A stretch of 64,000 nucleotides of DNA from Plazaster borealis (Eukaryota; Echinodermata; Asteroidea; Forcipulatida; Labidiasteridae), in assembly GCA_021014325.1 (NCBI GenBank), contig CM037460.1:19560044-19624043 (forward strand), written 5' to 3'. Positions 45,615 to 58,261 of the stretch are shown here, piece after piece. Position 1 is the stretch's first letter. Each line of letters opens with the position of its first letter. The notes under the pieces were generated by a model, which saw only the letters and a program-made list of their open reading frames with translations, had not been told where the DNA came from and did no database searches. Both the position numbers and the translations under genes were made by a program.

Positions 45615-47035
45615 GGACCGGTTTCATCGCAAACGCCGAAACCGATCGCTAAATCAAAAATCCATCGCAACTTAGCGATGGGTTTTTGGATAATGTTTTC
45701 ACTAAATCTTTGCGACCAATTTACTCATCGCAAAAATATTATTAGCGATTACAATCTTGCGACGACTCGTTAGTGGTCGCAAAGTATAAGTTCATCGTAA
45801 ATGTATGACAAATTGCGCCATTTTGTGATTAGATTTTAATAGCGGTGTACGTCTTGACGTAGTTTAGTTTGTTCGTGAATTAAAGAGTGAAATGGCGTTC
45901 TATTTACTCTTGGAGTCAGTTATTTTAACCAGCAGTTGGCCTAAAATTAATGTATCAATATTGCATCCAAATCGTCCTTTCCGATTTAATATTTAATATG
46001 TTCCACTGGCTCAAAATTTTCTGCAACAACAGTTTTGACGAATATTTCTGACATTTATAAATTAATTCTTTTTGCAAATTATGCCTAATTGGGCCTTGGG
46101 GAGTAAAAATTGTAAAAGCTGCTTTCCCCTTTTGACATTGAAAGTACGGTATACTTATCAGACGGAAATTAATTAGGCCTACGTAAATCATTTGTATTTG
46201 TGCTGGTAAGCATAGAAAAGTAATGAAATTCCATTTTTTTAAGATGACAACTCTTTAGGATTATTTCAAGCGACTCGATATTTTGACAGTGTCAGACATT
46301 ACACAATGTCAGAAAGAAAAACTCCAATCATTCTCATAAATAATTTTACCAGAATTTCACTAAGTTTTGTCAGATTTTCATCAATCTCAACGTTACAACG
46401 TATTTTTAAAAAATTATAAAATTCATAAAATACAAGTTGAATTTGTTTCAGTTGGACTTTTTTAAATGAATGCCTAAAATTTAAACATTAATATGGTCCT
46501 CTTGTCGTTATTTTTGATGCACCAACATGAAACCGATTTACTTATTTTTTACTCGAACCGCGGCAACAAAATCTTGACATGTAGGCTGAGGCCTATACGA
46601 CGTCTACCACGCGACAACTAACGATTTTACTGGCGGGTAATGTCAAACAAAAAGGTTTACTACTTTTAGCAGGCGCGGATCCAGGGGGGCGTGGGGGGCG
46701 CACGCCCCCCTTTTTCATTAAAAAAAAAAAAAAAAAATGAGGGAGAAAAGAAAAAAAGAGGGAGAGAGAGAGAAGAGGGGGGGGGGAGAAATGGGGAAGG
46801 GAAGATTTTGATGCTTGGTATATTTTCACGCCCCCCCGTTTGGAAAATCCTGGATCCGCCCCTGTTTAGCCTCGAACAAAACGTTTATTTTCCTTTTGAT
46901 ATCGTCGCAACTGCGATGACTTTTAGTGAAACGCAAAATCAGTGACGTCGCAAGAGCGATGGATTTGCGGTTTTCGATATCATCGCAAGTGTGACAGCGA
47001 TGATCGCAAACGGGGACTTTAGTGAAATCGGCCCA
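45615..47035. mobile_element. Long element with gatttca(t)cgcaaac ends, carrying a nested insert
   Basis: Left end gggaccggtttcatcgcaaa; right end around gatcgcaaacggggacttta then gtgaaatcggccc, an imperfect inverse. The inside repeats cgatcgct / cgcaact / gcgatgat words. It is interrupted at 46673-46866 by a smaller element. No coding frame seen. Confidence 0.5.
46673..46866. mobile_element. hAT-like MITE nested in the element at 45615
   Basis: Ends caggcgcggatccagggggg and cctggatccgcccctg are inverse, matching a widespread hAT-type terminal repeat (from memory). A tttag string occurs on both flanks. The centre holds an A-run and a G/A-rich tract. Confidence 0.65.
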
Positions 47036-47049
47036 CAGCCACTAACGTT

Positions 47050-47624
47050 ACACGCGACAAGAAAAGCGCCTGTCAACATCAGCGCCTTGCGACCATAGAT
47101 GTAGCGTTGCTGACGGGTGCACCCCACTAAATAGGGAGAAAACAGAGCGTGGCCTCATTAATATTTGGTAGGCCCTCAAAATATTTTATATTAGACAGAT
47201 TTGAGAGCCCCCAAAAAGGGGAAAGTGTAAAAATGTTGCCCAATATTGTGACCTGGGGGTTGTTGACTTCCAACTTGAGGTATTTTGGATGACATAGGCC
47301 CAGAAAAATGGTCCTATTTACCGAGAGGTGTAGGGACATTTTTCAAGATTGATGCCCGGACGTTTGGAAAATTTCACTGCTGTAGGGGTGTTTTTATTTG
47401 GAGGGAGAATAACTCTCCGGGCCTTGGGACTCCCCATATTAAATTGAGCAGAGGATAAAAGTTCAGGAGTCAATGGAAAACATTTCCCTTTACTGTAAAA
47501 AGCTGTGAGACTTATTTTTGATTATTTAGCATTTTGTACTGTTATGCTATGGGAGTTTATTTAGTGGGGTGCACCCTGACAGCACGTAACAGCTGAACAT
47601 GCATTGTATATTTGGCCTGCGGTA
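47050..47624. other. Degenerate inverted segment, no gene
   Basis: The string gggtgcaccccactaaata (47115 on) is inverted at about 47558 (tttatttagtggggtgcaccc), enclosing about 430 bp. Probably another foldback element. No gene. Confidence 0.5.
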
Positions 47625-47860
47625 ACACCATGTGTATATCTACTGTGCTGTGTAGATTTTTGCTCTTTGAGAACTTGTCGCGGAGTAGATTTCGGAATTC
47701 GGGAGACTATTCTACTGCCGCGGAGTAGATTTTCGGAATTCGGGAGACCACCAAGTTCTGAAAAGAACTGTCCTGCTTCTTAACTACTACCTGAGCGGAA
47801 GGTAGGAAATCGGTCGGGACTACTGCTGGATCGGGGGGACTGCCGCGGAGTGAGTTCTTA
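47625..47860. mobile_element. Penelope-like fragment, related to 25070-25365
   Basis: Shares gtgtatatctact, tgagaacttgtc, gccgcggagtagat, ggtaggaaatcgg and cgggactact with 25070-25365. Adds aaagaactgtcctgcttctt. The ribozyme-like end is not present here. Confidence 0.45.
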
Positions 47861-47935
47861 ATTGGTATTTATACATGCATTATTCATATTTTTCATGACG
47901 AAATCCCTCGCAAACAGCGCCCCCTGTTGGTTCTG

Positions 47936-48134
47936 AGCGGGCAAAAAAATACGGCTTCCGGGTCAGGTTGACCCGGAATATTTGATTACAATTTGGGATT
48001 TTAACTTTCATTTTGACACAGAATTCGGGTCGTACTGATCCAGAAATGGGTCAGGCCCCACACGGGACCCGGATCCGGGTCATTTCTGACCCGGATCCGG
48101 ATCATATCTGACCCAGATGTTTATAGAGTGCAGA
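47936..48134. mobile_element. GGGTCA-rich element, partial
   Basis: Contains gggtcaggttgacccgga, agaaatgggtcaggcccc and repeated gacccggatccgg; ends gtttatagagtgca, a degraded form of the family end. Confidence 0.65.
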
Positions 48135-49355
48135 CCACACGAAATATGAAATAAACCACCACCACCCGTTCTGTCGATTCTTTAATAAGAGAAAGATGGG
48201 GAGTCTTACACAAGATTTAACCAGGGTGCACTTGCACACGGTCATGCACCCTCCTAATCCAGCTTCCAGTCACCCTCCAAACTGCAGTATCTCAGACTCC
48301 TCTCTATGGATAAACCCTAGTGCACAACCCACGCTGAGAGAGCAATCCTGCCAGAGAATGTGAAACCATCCCATTTTGAGATAAACGTTCGTATTGTCAA
48401 GACACATTATACGTAATTAGCAAATTAAAACGAAGTTAATCAGCAAGCCTGTTTTGAGACTTATGCCATAGATCATTACTTTCTAGAAGAGACACTGTTA
48501 ACTGTTTGAGGGCATAGCTGATCCGTAAGTTTGTTTTAAATTTTCCCCATCAAGTTTTAGTTGCTCATTTTTTTGTACGACGACCAACTAATTTTCCAAA
48601 TCGATTTTCTCCTGTGACATTTCCGAAACCTTGAACAGTCACTTTAACAGGTTACACTGAAATTGGCAAACAAACGAAGCAATTTAATCTTACCTGTTTT
48701 GAAGGCTATAAATTGTACCTCTGCTCGGTCGCCAAAAGTATATCCAAGGCCCGACTGGGTGATACCTGCATTCGTGCACGTCTCACACATCAGTCAACTC
48801 GTTCACATTACCGCAAGAGTGTTACCGGTATATCACTTTAATCGAAGTCGCATCTCCAACATCACATTTCTCAATATTTTCCTCGGCTTGTAGCCTTATA
48901 GGTTGTGTTTATAGCTTTCCTGCCAAGAATTTCTTGATGTAAGGTCCACTTTGGCAAATCCAAGACTGAGTAGGTCTGGATTAATTTTTGACGTGTATGG
49001 CCTACACGGCTATGTGTGGGTCTGCTGCATCTATACACATCCCATTCGCAGCTGTAGAAACTTCTATTGCGGACTTGTGCGTAGTTATTGCATTCTATGG
49101 TGGTGGGTGATGCGCACTCCGTGACGTCATCATAACAATCACCAATGTGATGGCATAACCACGGTGCCTCTAATTTCACAATATATTGAAACAAACGACT
49201 CTAGATACCAGAGGGCTTTCGAACTACAATAATTAAGTCCACAATGTGACATCCTGTGTTTTATGCACACCAATAATTATTATTAATCACAAGAACCACG
49301 GCCTATGTCTATCAATCATTGTACAATAATGATTCCCAGTGTATGTGTGTGTTAA
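48135..49355. other. No gene recognised
   Basis: A 107-residue minus frame (48871-49194) lacks family character. A gtgacgtcatcat word (CRE-like) is at about 49120. I cannot tell whether a 5' exon of the receptor lies here. Confidence 0.3.
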
Positions 49356-49709
49356 AGGTATCGTACACGTTTGTTAATGACTCAAAACAAATATTAGCAT
49401 AAAAACTTACTTGGTAACAAGCAACGGAGAGCTGTTGATAGTATAAAACGACTCCCTCTGAAGTAAGGTAGTTTTTGAGAAAGAGGTAATTTCTCACTAA
49501 AATAATAAAAACTTCTTGCAAGAAGTTTTTAATCCTATCTGAAAGCACACAAATTTGTACAACAAGGGTGTTTTTTCTTTCATCATTTTCTTGCAACTTC
49601 GATGACCAATTGAGCCCAAATTTTCACAGGCTTGTTATTTTATGCATATGTTGGGATACACCAAGTGAGAACACTGGTCTTTGACAATTACCAAACGTGT
49701 CCAGTGCCT
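49356..49709. mobile_element. TTAA-type MITE, subfamily 1
   Basis: TTAA 49352-49355 and 49710-49713; ends aggtatcgtacacgtttgtt and accaaacgtgtccagtgcct. Confidence 0.9.
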
Positions 49710-50018
49710 TTAACGATCCGCTATCTCCTATCATACCTTCGATTATAGAGATGTACTATTTAAACAAATCGAAACTTTTTAAAAATTGACTCTGTTTCCG
49801 TGTCGTGGATCCAGACCCTCGCGTGGGTCAGTTGGACAGATGAATGGTAGGCCTACGGGGTAAACTCATTCGGAACATCGGTAGGAACAACCGTATCGCT
49901 GCTTTATATCAACAGTTTTTGCTTTAACCTGGGCCGCCCAACCGCTGACTCAAAGCGAAACCAGCACTGCTTGTCTTTTTGGCACGCAAAAAAAGAAGGG
50001 GAAAATAAAAAATCAATA

Positions 50019-50361
50019 AAGGAACACTACAGAATTGGTCTTTGCCAACAAAACAGTTAAGCACTTTATCCACCATATACATAAACTGACAAACCTGTAA
50101 AAGTTTCAGATCGGTCGGCCAGAAAATAGTGAAAAACCGATTACACATTTGCATGTGTTCTGCAGTGCATGAATAAAACGCTCATGAGCGATAAACTCCA
50201 ATCGGAAACTAGTTTTATTTATTTCTCATCAAATATGGCATTTCAGACAGAAATATTTCTAGGGATGTTTTCTACTATCATCATCATTAGACCGTGTAAG
50301 TTTTATGTAAATCTGTGATCTTAAAGAAAATTTCGATTACCAGTTCTGTAACGTTCCTTTA
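50019..50361. mobile_element. Foldback with aaaggaac ends
   Basis: Left aaaggaacactacagaattg, right ccagttctgtaacgttcctt, followed by ttaa. Inner parts include aaacctgtaaaagtttcaga and gtaagttttatgtaaatctg. Probably a further TTAA subfamily. Confidence 0.55.
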
Positions 50362-50449
50362 AATCACGTTGGATCGACAGTTAAACTGAAAGTGTGTACC
50401 AGCTTCAAAGCTCGTACTCTCTTCCCTCAGATTTATAATAATGTAACTC

Positions 50450-50765
50450 GGTGGCGTTACTGGGGGTTGTGGCACGGGGGGCACGTCCCCCCCCCACCCC
50501 AACAATTGATGTATGTATTTTAAATCTGGACTTAAAACTGAGATTAAAACTTACCCGAATAAAAAGTCATGATTTTATGAGCTTTTATGTAGTAGGCTAA
50601 TTTCAGTGTTTTTAATAATTATAATTTTTATTTACACGCAGAAAATACATTTGTTTTTAACTCCAAGGCAGATTACTCATATAAAAAATATTAAATGGCA
50701 CCAAGAACGCATCAGTTTTAATTGGCCAGGAGATTCCCCCCTAGAAAAACTGGTGCACGCCCCTG
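50450..50765. repeat. C/G-run repeat, counterpart of 3290-3490
   Basis: Bounded by ggtggcgttactgggg and gtgcacgcccctgg, with a long C-run at about 50488. No coding capacity. Confidence 0.4.
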
Positions 50766-50847
50766 GTATACCCCTATAGATTTTACCCTTTAGCTTCGGC
50801 GTTGTGTATTATTATAATACCGGGTAGCTCTTACCAACCCTAGTTGC

Positions 50848-51184
50848 AGATACACCATAAAACTTACCTGTGGAAATTAAATTTCAAAAGGTGGTAGCGT
50901 TTTTTTTAGATATTGCCGAAAATCTGGAGCGGTTATGTCCACTCAGGAAGAATAATCTGCATTTGGAATACCGGTACACCATCTGAGAAGCGTTAATGTC
51001 AGTAAAGCTTCTCAGATTTAAATATTTTTGGATAAAAAGTGATATCTTTTTCAATAACCGCAGTACTTCGGAGTGAAAAGTTTCTTAAAATGCATTATTC
51101 CATCCAAAGCATGCTGTACTTCTTACCAAGTGAGTTCTTATTGCCATTAATTTTCAGAGTCATTACCAAACGTATACAGACCCT
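50848..51184. mobile_element. TTAA-type MITE, subfamily 2, left end truncated
   Basis: Begins near gatacaccataaaacttacc and ends accaaacgtatacagaccct at a TTAA (51185-51188) shared with the next element. Confidence 0.8.
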
Positions 51185-51188
51185 TTAA

Positions 51189-51561
51189 AGGCGCTGAACA
51201 CGTTTGGTAATTGTCAAAGACCAGTGTTCTCACTTGGTGTATCCCAACATAATGCATAAAATAACAAGCCTGTGAAAATTGGGCTCAATTGGTCATGGAA
51301 GTTGCAAGAAAATGATGAAAGAAAAAACACCCTTGTTGTACAAATTTGTGTGCTCTCAGATAGGAATAAAAGGCTTCTTGCAAGAAGTCTTTTATTATTA
51401 TTTTAGTGAGAAGTTACCTCTTTCTCAAAAACTACGTTACTTCAGAGGGAGTCGTTTCCTACAATGTTTTATACTATCAACAGCTCTCTGTTGCTCGTTA
51501 CCAAGTCAATTTTTTTATGCTAATATGTATTTTGAGTAATTACCAAACGTGTACATTGCCT
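51189..51561. mobile_element. TTAA-type MITE, subfamily 1
   Basis: Starts aggcgctgaacacgtttggt directly after the TTAA shared with the subfamily 2 copy; ends accaaacgtgtacattgcct before TTAA (51562-51565). Confidence 0.9.
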
Positions 51562-51565
51562 TTAA

Positions 51566-52590
51566 GCATTACGTGAAGTATAGATTTAAGATTCATCAAT
51601 AATGTGGCGTCGTTTTCTTATTTTTAAATAAGCTTCTAGACAGGGAGTTAAAGGTAATGGTTGGGAATAAATAACTAACGAGCCTGTCATTATGTAAGGA
51701 ATTACAGCTGTTCGCATTATTATTTCGTTCCATGTCAAAGTATTTTGTTACTTGTTTCGTCGGCTGGCTAGACGCCGAGACGAAATGGAACGTCAGTTGG
51801 GATAACGGTGGCGTGCACAATTGTTTTTCTTTTGTGTTTTTATTTTTTTCTTCTTCTTTCTAACCATCCCAATAATTTGAAATACAGAGAATCCCACACT
51901 TACTTAGAAATGACATCTTCTTTTTTCCTCGAAAATAAATCTGGCGGGGAGATCATGAAATGTAATCACTTTGATCATTTGGATCGAGAGGTCAATTAAT
52001 CAAGTCACCTGAAACCAATCTAGTGTTGCCAATGCATGCATAAGTCTCGAATGAACTCGAAGCACACCAACAAAAGAAGAATAAGACAACCGTCGTAATG
52101 GCACGGAAATGTGACGTCACATCACTGTTATTAATGGTTTCCAGTTTCAACACAGACTTTCGTCAGAGGCATTTAATGTCGCAAGTCATATCAGTTGGTC
52201 AGTTCATTGATATCCAAGCAATAACATCATCACCGAGCTTCGCTATAGGCGAAATTGTTTTTCCAGGAACATTTTGTTTTTGTTATCAAATTTCTCTTCC
52301 CGATTGTTTTTCTTTTTTGGAAATTTACTGTTGATGATCATTTTTTAACCGCGGAACGATTTCAACAGGCGTATTACACTTTCCATAGCGCCATCAGGAC
52401 AAGTGTATTTATCCCTTCTGAAAGTGTTTCCATGGTGACGACGGAAGCTGGAAACGGCACTTTTAGGAGACAGTGACCTCGTGTCATTGAACCCATTCTA
52501 TCCATTTCATATAAGTTAGTTTTTATGACAAGGCACTAAATCAATCAATCGCTTATGTTGAGTAATTTGTTCTGTTTACAATTATTTTAA
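51566..52590. other. No gene recognised
   Basis: Contains a CRE-like tgacgtcacatcac at about 52110. No repeat or gene supported. Confidence 0.3.
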
Positions 52591-52957
52591 AGGGTCTGTA
52601 TACGTTTGGCAATGACTCTGAAAATTAATGGCAATAAAAACTGACTTGGTAAAGAAGTACAGCAGCTTTTGATAGTATAATGCATTTTGAGAAAACTTTT
52701 CACTTCGAAGTACTGCGATTATGGAAAAAGATATCACTTTGTATCCCCCAAAATTTGAATCTGAGTGTATTCCAATTGCAGCCTGCAATTATTCCTCCTG
52801 CGTGGACAAACCGCTCCAGATTTTCGGCAATATCTCAAAAACGCTACCACCCTTTGAAATGAAATTTTCACAGGTTAGTTTTATGGTATATAATTATCTA
52901 CAACTATCAGAGGGTTGAAACAAACAGTGGGTGCCAATTATCAATATGCATCCCTTT
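52591..52957. mobile_element. TTAA-type MITE, subfamily 2, right end eroded
   Basis: TTAA 52587-52590; left end agggtctgtatacgtttggc. The right end is degraded (caattatcaatatgcatccc). The centre hairpin is shortened. Confidence 0.8.
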
Positions 52958-53379
52958 CCTAAGCTATATTGTTCAACTCCATCTAGCAAATGGCGTTACT
53001 CTTCTACCAATGAAATGACTCTGTATGATCAACTGCGAGGTATGTCGTCTCTTCCCCATGATGAACACAGCGAAAAACGACCTTGGGGCAAATTCTTGGT
53101 GGCGCACTGTATTTTATCGTGTATCGCCTCAGTGAATGGGAAAACAGTTTTTGTTAAAAATAAAAAATTGAATGAGAACATCCGTCTAATGGCCCAGTTT
53201 GGAAACTTAGTTGGGACATCTAGGTGGGGATCAGGGGCAGTCACCTTCGCATTAGCATCAAGAATAAATATCCGACTTTGTCATTTTCAAAGCGAGGTAA
53301 ACTTTACAAAATATTAAGTCTGGTTCGATTTAGCACGCTGGGGAAAAAAATAGAGGCGAACGCACGGAAAGACCAATTG

Positions 53380-53822
53380 CATGTGACGTCACACTCCCAA
53401 ACAGTGCCCTTGCGGCAAAAGGAGGCAGCACATTGGGCGATAGCTGTTCTTGGTGCGTACAAATGTGCTCGTGACATCAGCGTGCCAGCAACGTTGCGCG
53501 TTGTGCAAGGGGCTGCACGCGCGAACGTGTCTATAGACCGATCCATAGACCCATTGCACAACGCGCAGCGTACTCACTGCGCCTATCCTGGGTGTCATTT
53601 TGGGTGTCAAAATCGTATACAAACATGCACAAAAGAGAGTTTTGACACCCAAAATGACGCGCATTGTCGGAGGCGCGTTCCGGGTCTATAGAAATCAATA
53701 GGTCCCCCTTGCATAACGCGAAACGCTACAGATACGCTGGGGTCACGCGCACGTTTTTACGCACAGAGAACAGCTATCGTCCAATGATCTGCCTCCTTTT
53801 TGAGAGAGTGACGTCATATGCA
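53380..53822. repeat. Palindromic element (outer foldback)
   Basis: Left arm gcatgtgacgtcacactc ... gcgatagctgttcttggtgc ... ttgcgcgttgtgcaaggggc. Right arm in inverse: cccccttgcataacgcga ... gcacagagaacagctatcg ... gagtgacgtcatatgc. Centre gggtgtcattttgggtgtca / tgacacccaaaatgacgcg. Confidence 0.75.
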
Positions 53823-53827
53823 ATGGG

Positions 53828-55010
53828 TCTATACGCGCAAGTGCTGCACGCTGCCATGGCTGAGCCGCCATTGCATGCTGGGGCCGCGCTGGCAGCGCAA
53901 TGTTTTGTACACAAAGACATGGAAAACCCGTTGTCTGTTTTACTTTGTATGCGAATTAAGTGTCTTCAATGATATACACACGTACCCTGAGTCCTGACAG
54001 GACAGTATGACAAAATTATGTAGAATATACTTATTAAATATTTTGAAACTAAACAGAAAGTGAATACTGAAATTCTGTCGGAAAACTTTGCCGATGATGT
54101 TTTACATTTAAAACCCGACCGTGCAGTTTCCGCGTCTATCATACTTAAACTCACCTATATTGTCTGCGCCGCTTTCAGGATTTAGGTGTCCTTCTCAACG
54201 GTTTACATAATTTCCCCGAGGACAGCATGACATAACAATGTATAGAACACTGACCATAAATATTTACAGCTAAACAGAAACTGAATCCTGAAAACGGTGC
54301 AGGCAATAGATGAGTTTAAGTGTGATAGACGCGGAAACTGCACGGTCGGGTTTAAAGGTATCGTACACGTTTGGTAATGACTCAAAACAAGTATTAGCAT
54401 AAAAACTTACTTGGTAACAGGCAACGGAGAGCTGTTGGTAGTATAAAACATTGTAGGAAACGACTCCCTCTGAAGTAACGTATGGTTTTTGAGTAAGAGG
54501 TAATTTCTCACTAAAATAATAAAACACTTTTTCCAAGAAGTTTTTATTCCTATCTGAAAGCACACAAATTTGTACAACAAGGGTGTTTTTTCTTTCATCA
54601 TTTTCTTGCAACTTCGATGACCAATTGAGCCCAAATTTTCACAGGCAGTTTTATTTTATGCACATGTTGGGATACACCAAGTGAGAACACTGGTCTTTGA
54701 CAATTTCCAAACGTGTTCAGTGCCTTTAAAATGTGTTACATCGGCAAGGTTTTTTTCGACAGAATTTTATTATTCACTTTCTGTTTAGTTTAAATATTTA
54801 ATTAGTTTATTCTACATAATGTTGCCATGCTGTCCTGTCAGGAAAAGTGTGTAAATCATTGAGGAAGACATGCACTTAATTCGCAAAACAAGTAAAACAG
54901 TCAACGGGTTTTCCATTGTCTTCGTGTACAAAACATTGCGCTGCCAGCGCCCCAGCAATGGCGGCTCAGCCATGGCAGCGTGCAGCACTTGCGCGCATGG
55001 ATCGGTCCGA
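53828..55010. repeat. Large inverted repeat split by a MITE
   Basis: Left arm 53828-54155 (gcaagtgctgcacgctgcca ... aaacccgaccgtgcagtttc ... gtctatcatacttaaactca). Right arm 54305-54355 and 54726-55010 (gagtttaagtgtgatagacg ... ctgcacggtcgggtttaa, then aaaatgtgttacatcggcaa ... tggcagcgtgcagcacttgc). The MITE at 54356-54725 interrupts only the right arm. Confidence 0.85.
54356..54725. mobile_element. TTAA-type MITE, subfamily 1, inside a palindrome arm
   Basis: TTAA 54352-54355 and 54726-54729; ends aggtatcgtacacgtttggt and ccaaacgtgttcagtgcct. The other palindrome arm shows the unoccupied site with a single TTAA (about 54102-54106). Confidence 0.92.
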
Positions 55011-56650
55011 TTTTTGGCAGATTTGACCCAAACATTTGGATTATAACATTTTAAATTTATAGCTGTTGTTTTAAAGATTTGAGAAAATTATAGGATTTCA
55101 ATTAAAGGAATAGCACGAACAAATCCGCCAATGGATAACTGGTAGTTAATTAAAAACAAACAATGAGTCAACGTCGGGATTCCAACATTATCTCATGTCC
55201 ATCGTACAAACAAATTTGCATGTAACATGTATTTTTGTGGCATATTACGTGAAAGTTTTCATGTTTTTCGTTTTGAAACAGCATCATCTGCAGAGAAACA
55301 AACAAACAAACAAACAAATAGTACATCCTTAAAGGTGTATTCTTCCGGCAAAGAACTAAAGCACCGAGGAATGCCCCAAAAGCATTGTGTAATCATCGAT
55401 TCAAATATTTGGCCCTAACCTCCAGGTTTCGAAAAACTAGAAACACTTCTGCCGTTGACGTCGTCGTCAAAATGACAAAACTCTGACGTAATTTGTGGGA
55501 TGTTGCTTTGTTATAAGGACCAGAATTTATTTTTTAACAATGTGGTCCTTTCTCTATGGTTATATCTCCATGCTGCAGCTGCAACAAAGCGGCTTTACAA
55601 AAACGGAGCACCCACATAAATGACGTAACATGGGTTATGACGTAACAGGGCTTTTCGCGAATCTTTCTGAAAAGCACCGGAGAAGGGTATTCAAAATGAT
55701 TGTTTTTTACAAAATTAAAATCTGTTTAATGTCATGTAAACTCAATTTCCTTATTGATTGAAAACATTTTAAATGATTTTCAGCAAAGTCACTTGTTGTC
55801 GTTTTCGTTCAAGTAGGTCTTTAATAAGGATTGATGAAACAATAGATAGCCTTTTTAAAAATTCGTTTACCAAAAGATCAATGGTTTTTTAATGCGAAGG
55901 TAGCCACTTGTTCCATAATGTCACTCAAAACATCACACCTTTTAGGTCATTCAAGTGCACCAAAATTCCATTCACTGGTTTTAATTTATTCATTTTGTTT
56001 GAGTATACAAATAATCCGATGTTTGGAACTTTATTTCAGAAGTTATTTATTTCAGAACTTTATTTCATCTACTGGTAGTCTTTATGATAAATATTCTCTA
56101 AAATATGCAATTTTCTATACTGTACACAAGTATAATATTTCATAATTTGAAATGTACCTGGCCTATTAAAACTTAAACCAAGGTCTGGAAAATATAATTT
56201 CAAAAATGTTGCATCATCTACTTTGTAGCCGTTATGATAAAAATTCTCTAAAATATGCCATTTAAAATGTATACCTGTAGTATTCGGTCTGGAATTTTAA
56301 AATGGTAACATTTGCATTTTCTAAACTGTTATATTCAATAAACAATATTATCCAAAATGTACCAGGCCAAAGTAAAACAATTTATAACAAATAAACAAAT
56401 AAACCATGGTCTTGAAACTTCGCGATCATCTTCTGGGGAGTCTTTTTGGTCCATAATGTAAGCTAAAATTGCATTAAAAATATAGTTTAATCATTCTATA
56501 TGCTCATCTAGTCTATACATCTATCAATTTAAGAATGAAGACCATTGCTGAATAACAAGCAGTGAATACAAGCCAGTAAAGCTATTCCAGCACATGATAC
56601 TTAGAACTATACAACACACAATAATGTACAACTGCATTGGCAACTTAATC
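55011..56650. other. No gene recognised
   Basis: AT-rich unique-looking sequence; (caaa)n at about 55296-55318. Weak direct similarity between 56080-56160 and 56220-56290 (tttatgataaatattctcta against gttatgataaaaattctcta). Confidence 0.3.
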
Positions 56651-57099
56651 ATCTTAATTTGTATATATTTTGTTATGTTTGTGTGTATGTTTGTGCTCAT
56701 ATTCAGTACCTTATGGAGACCGAGGACAAAACAAAAAAAGGGAAAACAAAAGTTCTACATAGGGGAATTCTAAAGACAGGGTGCTCCATAAGGAATTTGT
56801 CTACAAAGTATATATGTAGGAAGATCAGAGACAAAGGAAAGAATAATAGAAGTCTCCACAGGGATACATTTTTTTGAAAAAGTGTCTTATGTGTAAATAT
56901 ATTTGTGTATATGTATTTTTGTTAATGTTGCTTTGTTATTGTTTGGTTGGCTGATAGGATGTGTTATTTCGTCCTTTATGTTTGTATTTTTTCCTATTGA
57001 TGTACTTTTATCTAATGTGAGGCACCAAATGATCAGTTGTGCTGGATGGGTCAACCTCATTATATATGGTTTTAAATAAATAAAATAAATAAATAAAGC
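56651..57099 (+). mobile_element. Possible retroposon tail with (AAAT)n end
   Basis: Ends tatggttttaaataaataaa followed by more aaat units, as in LINE or SINE tails. The short frame 56659-56877 has no recognisable domain. Weak call. Confidence 0.3.
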
Positions 57100-57225
57100 T
57101 CACTACTTAGTCACGGAAGGTCTGTAGGTAAGTCTTAGTTGGTGAGGGTCTATTTGTAAGTATAAGATAGTGAAGGTCTATATTGTAAATCTAAGATGCT
57201 GAAGGTCTATATTGTAGGTCTAAGA

Positions 57226-57817
57226 TAGATAGATAGATAGATAGCATTTATTGTCCACATTGAAAAATATAGAAATTCGATTTCCACTGGAAAATTGGTA
57301 AAAACTAAACATTACATATGCTTAACAATAACATAATATGTAGGCGTGGAGTACAACGAACAGTAAAAGACTAGCATTAAAATACGAAAATACAACATGT
57401 ATGGGCAAGTACAGTGAACATCAAATTACTGCATTATAAAAAACTACCATAAACAAACAAAAAGATACATCACAATAGGATAATAAAAGGTACAGGACAT
57501 CTGGGGTTAAGCAAGCTCAGTGGGCAAAGGGAGGAAAAAACACACTATACGTTAATGCCCCTCTGAGCAGTAGCATTAAAGGTATGAATGGCGTTGGGAA
57601 CAAATGATTGTCTGGAGCGACAATGGGAGGTAGGTGGGACATGGAGACGGACGCCTGATCTATTGAATAAAAAACAATTGTGCAAAGGGTGTGAGGGGTC
57701 ATGCATTATCTTATGAACTTTTAACAGAACTTGTTTGTCATAGAGAGAACTTATTGAGGGGAGGTCTTTACGTATTATGCGCTGAGCAATCTTCCTAGGT
57801 CTTCCCAGGTCTTTCAA
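57226..57817 (-). mobile_element. LINE 3' fragment in the minisatellite
   Basis: Minus-strand frame (57545-57817) reads IRKDLPSISSLYDKQVLLKV, then HKIMHDPSHPLHN, then GVRLHVPPTSHCRSRQSFVP, then NAIHTFNA. This is the C-terminal region of a non-LTR reverse transcriptase ORF. Its 3' UTR ends ggacaataaatgctatctat with (tatc)n, a typical tail. Confidence 0.75.
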
Positions 57818-58040
57818 GTTTATGCTGAAGGTCTATATTGTAAGTTTAAGATGCTGGAGGTTAATTTTGTAAGTCTAAGATGGTGAAGTCTATATTGTAA
57901 GTCTAAGATGCTGAAGGTCTATATTGTGTAAATCTAGGATGGTGAAGGTCTATTTGTAAGTATAAGATGGTGAAGGTCTATATTGTAAACTTATAATGCT
58001 GAAGGTCTATAGTGTTAGTCTAAGATGGTTAAGGTCTATA

Positions 58041-58261
58041 TTGTAAGTTCTTTTAAGTTCTTTGTTTTTGTTTTCCTGTTCCATGTGTACATTGAGTGTC
58101 TGTACCTTTTTGAAATATTTTTATCGGCAGACTGAACCTTTAGGTTATAGGAAAAAAAAATTTTCCTCCTCAGTCTAGCCTTCTCCGTATCCTGTATATC
58201 TTTTATGTGTAAATTTTTATTGGATTTGTGGAGAGAAATAAAATAATAATAATAATAATTA
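58041..58261 (+). mobile_element. Retroelement 3' tail in the minisatellite
   Basis: Non-repetitive insert ending gagagaaataaaataataat with further aat units. Likely a 5'-truncated non-LTR element tail; no coding part remains. Confidence 0.5.

Noticed and set aside
48871..49194. Cysteine-containing 107-residue minus frame
   Set aside because: No signal peptide, no recognisable spacing of cysteines and no splice partner; likely chance.
52931..53317. 128-residue plus-strand frame
   Set aside because: No recognisable domain; begins in the eroded end of a MITE and lies beside a foldback element.
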